Part shown: positions 5,311-6,544 of the stretch, one piece after another
Layout of the letters: each line of letters opens with the position of its first letter
How positions within the stretch are numbered: the first letter of the stretch is position 1
Program-made: the position numbers and the translations under genes
The notes under the pieces: model-generated
Database searches by the model: none
Told to the model about the DNA's origin: nothing
What the model saw: the letters and a program-made list of their open reading frames with translations, nothing else
NCBI GenBank assembly: GCA_937898415.1
Contig: CALDLA010000107.1
Span: forward strand, 1 to 6,544
Length of the DNA stretch: 6,544 nucleotides
Source: an uncultured Prevotellaceae bacterium
GTDB lineage: Bacteria > Bacteroidota > Bacteroidia > Bacteroidales > Bacteroidaceae
Direction: 5' to 3'

Positions 5311-6544
5311 ATGAAATATATCTCGTGGCTGTGGCGTAACTCGCGAGGCATCCGCTGGAATACGGCGGTGCGCATCGTGACAGGCATCGGGCAGGTAGTG
5401 CTCGGCCTGCTGATGGTATGGCTCAGCCGCCGGTTCATCGACGAGACCATCCGCACGGGGTCGGCTGACGATGTGCTGCGCATGGTCGCGATGCTGGTGC
5501 TGACCGTCGTGGGCGGTGTGGTACTGCGGCAAGTGGGCTACTGGCTGACCACCTCCGCCAGTGTCCGTCAGACGAACGCCCTGCGGTTGCGCATCTTCAG
5601 CAGCCTGTTCCGCAGGAGGCTCTACGACGGCGACGCGCTGCACTCGGGCGATGTGACCTCTCGACTGGCGAAGGATATCGAGCAGGTGAGCACGGTATGC
5701 ACCGACACGCTGCCCCAGATGATGATTACCGGCATCCAGCTCTGCGGCGCCTTCCTGCTGATGCGGTGGTTTGACGAACGGCTGGCATGGGCGTTGCTGT
5801 TGCTCACGCCGCTGGTCATCGTATTCGGAAAACTGATTGCCCGCCGACTGCGGCAGATGACACTCGACATCCGACAGGACGAGAGCCGCATCCAGATGCA
5901 GGTGCAGGAGTGCATGGAGCATAACGCCGTGCTGCGCTCGCTGGGTTCGGAACAGTGGGTGACCGACCGCCTCGACTCGATGCAACAACGGCTGCGCGGC
6001 AACATGATGCGGCGCATGCGGTTCACCGTCGTCACACGGCTCATCATGGGCTGCGCCTTCGGACTGGGCTATCTGCTGGCCTTCGTGTGGGGCGGCATCG
6101 GACTGCGCAACGGCACCATCACCTTCGGCGTCATGACCTCGTTCCTGCAACTGGTAGGCATGATACAGCACCCGATACTGCAATTGTTGAACATGGTGCC
6201 AGGAGTCATTCACACGACGGCGAGCATTGACAGACTCTGTGAATTGGAACAGACTACGCAAGCATCGACTGTTGCACGAAATGGCAATACAAGTTCTAAG
6301 GGCATCAGTTTCAAAGATGTCTCTTTCCGCTATGCCAAGGGCGACAGGGAGATACTTTCCCACTTCACGCATGAGTTCAAGGCAGGCTCCAAGACCGCCA
6401 TCATGGGCGAGACGGGCATCGGTAAGACGACGATGTTCCGACTGATACTTGGATTTATCGAGCCGACAAACGGACAGGTCTCTATGGGCGGTGAACTGTG
6501 TTTCGTGCCACAGGGCAATACCCTGATGAGCGGCACCATCCGCT
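5311..6544 (+). CDS. ABC exporter, fused membrane and ATPase domains (3' end outside window)
   Basis: The visible 411 residues begin at ATG 5311 (in-frame TAA at 5296) and run off the right edge. Residues 1 to about 290 form an ABC-exporter membrane domain with about six hydrophobic segments (for example VVLGLLMVWL, MLVLTVVGGVVL, LLLLTPLVIVFG, LIMGCAFGLGYLLAFVW). A low-complexity linker precedes the ATPase domain: ISFKDVSFRYAKGD with the A-loop Tyr, Walker A GETGIGKTT at 366-374 (Lys372) and the Q-loop Gln401 in CFVPQG. Signature, Walker B and H-loop lie beyond the window. No C39 peptidase domain precedes the membrane part, so leader removal would need another enzyme. It probably exports the mature small peptide across the inner membrane (inference from context). 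The IS ends 8 nt before its ATG and has cut it off from the upstream operon; no convincing new promoter is seen. Confidence 0.92.
   Translation, partial: MKYISWLWRNSRGIRWNTAVRIVTGIGQVVLGLLMVWLSRRFIDETIRTGSADDVLRMVAMLVLTVVGGVVLRQVGYWLTTSASVRQTNALRLRIFSSLFRRRLYDGDALHSGDVTSRLAKDIEQVSTVCTDTLPQMMITGIQLCGAFLLMRWFDERLAWALLLLTPLVIVFGKLIARRLRQMTLDIRQDESRIQMQVQECMEHNAVLRSLGSEQWVTDRLDSMQQRLRGNMMRRMRFTVVTRLIMGCAFGLGYLLAFVWGGIGLRNGTITFGVMTSFLQLVGMIQHPILQLLNMVPGVIHTTASIDRLCELEQTTQASTVARNGNTSSKGISFKDVSFRYAKGDREILSHFTHEFKAGSKTAIMGETGIGKTTMFRLILGFIEPTNGQVSMGGELCFVPQGNTLMSGTIR

Noticed and set aside
5311..5400. C39 peptidase domain at the N-terminus of the exporter
   Set aside because: The first membrane segment starts within about 15 residues of the ATG, leaving no room, and no Cys/His peptidase motif is present.
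5290..6372. 360-residue minus-strand ORF opposite the exporter
   Set aside because: Its His/Gln/Ala-rich, domainless translation is a typical shadow of a GC-rich coding strand; the plus frame shows a clear ABC exporter.
1..6544. CRISPR array, tRNA or rRNA genes
   Set aside because: No regularly spaced repeats and no cloverleaf or rRNA-like stretches were seen on either strand.

Overview
The window looks like chromosomal DNA of a Bacteroidota member, most likely Prevotella or a close relative. The signs are a secreted protein ending in a Prevotella-type C-terminal sorting tail, mostly leaderless or SD-poor gene starts, and an insertion sequence of a kind common in that phylum. This placement is inference from sequence style, not from a database search.

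Bases 2-868 hold the C-terminal 288 residues of a large secreted or surface protein. Only 18 nt later, behind a strong Shine-Dalgarno sequence, lies a 44-residue peptide gene (887-1021) whose tail is built from Gly, Pro and Trp. It is followed by a tightly packed operon: a nucleotidyltransferase of the NTP_transf_5 type (1026-2117), an HPr-kinase-like protein (2114-2959), a short S24/S26 peptidase (2956-3387), a PqqD-like protein (3400-3702) and an ABC exporter that runs off the right edge (5311-6544). Two junctions are ATGA stop/start overlaps.

An IS3-family element (3662-5302, 1,641 bp, transposase on the minus strand) sits between the PqqD-like gene and the exporter gene. It has 29-bp imperfect ends beginning TGAC and a 4-bp target duplication, GTAG. 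Removing the element and one GTAG copy in silico restores gta-gtg-gaa-TGA for the PqqD-like gene, and that TGA overlaps the exporter ATG as a third ATGA. The exporter was therefore part of the same translationally coupled operon before the insertion. Its last two-codon end has been replaced by a 12-residue IS-encoded tail on the PqqD-like protein.

Taken together, the operon reads as a ribosomally made peptide pathway: precursor, recognition domain (PqqD-like), two candidate modifying enzymes (kinase-like and nucleotidyltransferase), a processing protease and an exporter. Kinase and nucleotidyltransferase partners of this sort are known from paeninodin-type lasso peptide clusters. Here, however, no lasso cyclase or B2 protease is visible, and the peptide lacks an acidic residue at the position needed for a lasso ring. 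The IS element itself shows two control devices: a slippery A7 followed 6 nt later by a large nested hairpin (programmed -1 frameshift), and a hairpin that would bury the transposase start codon in read-through transcripts.
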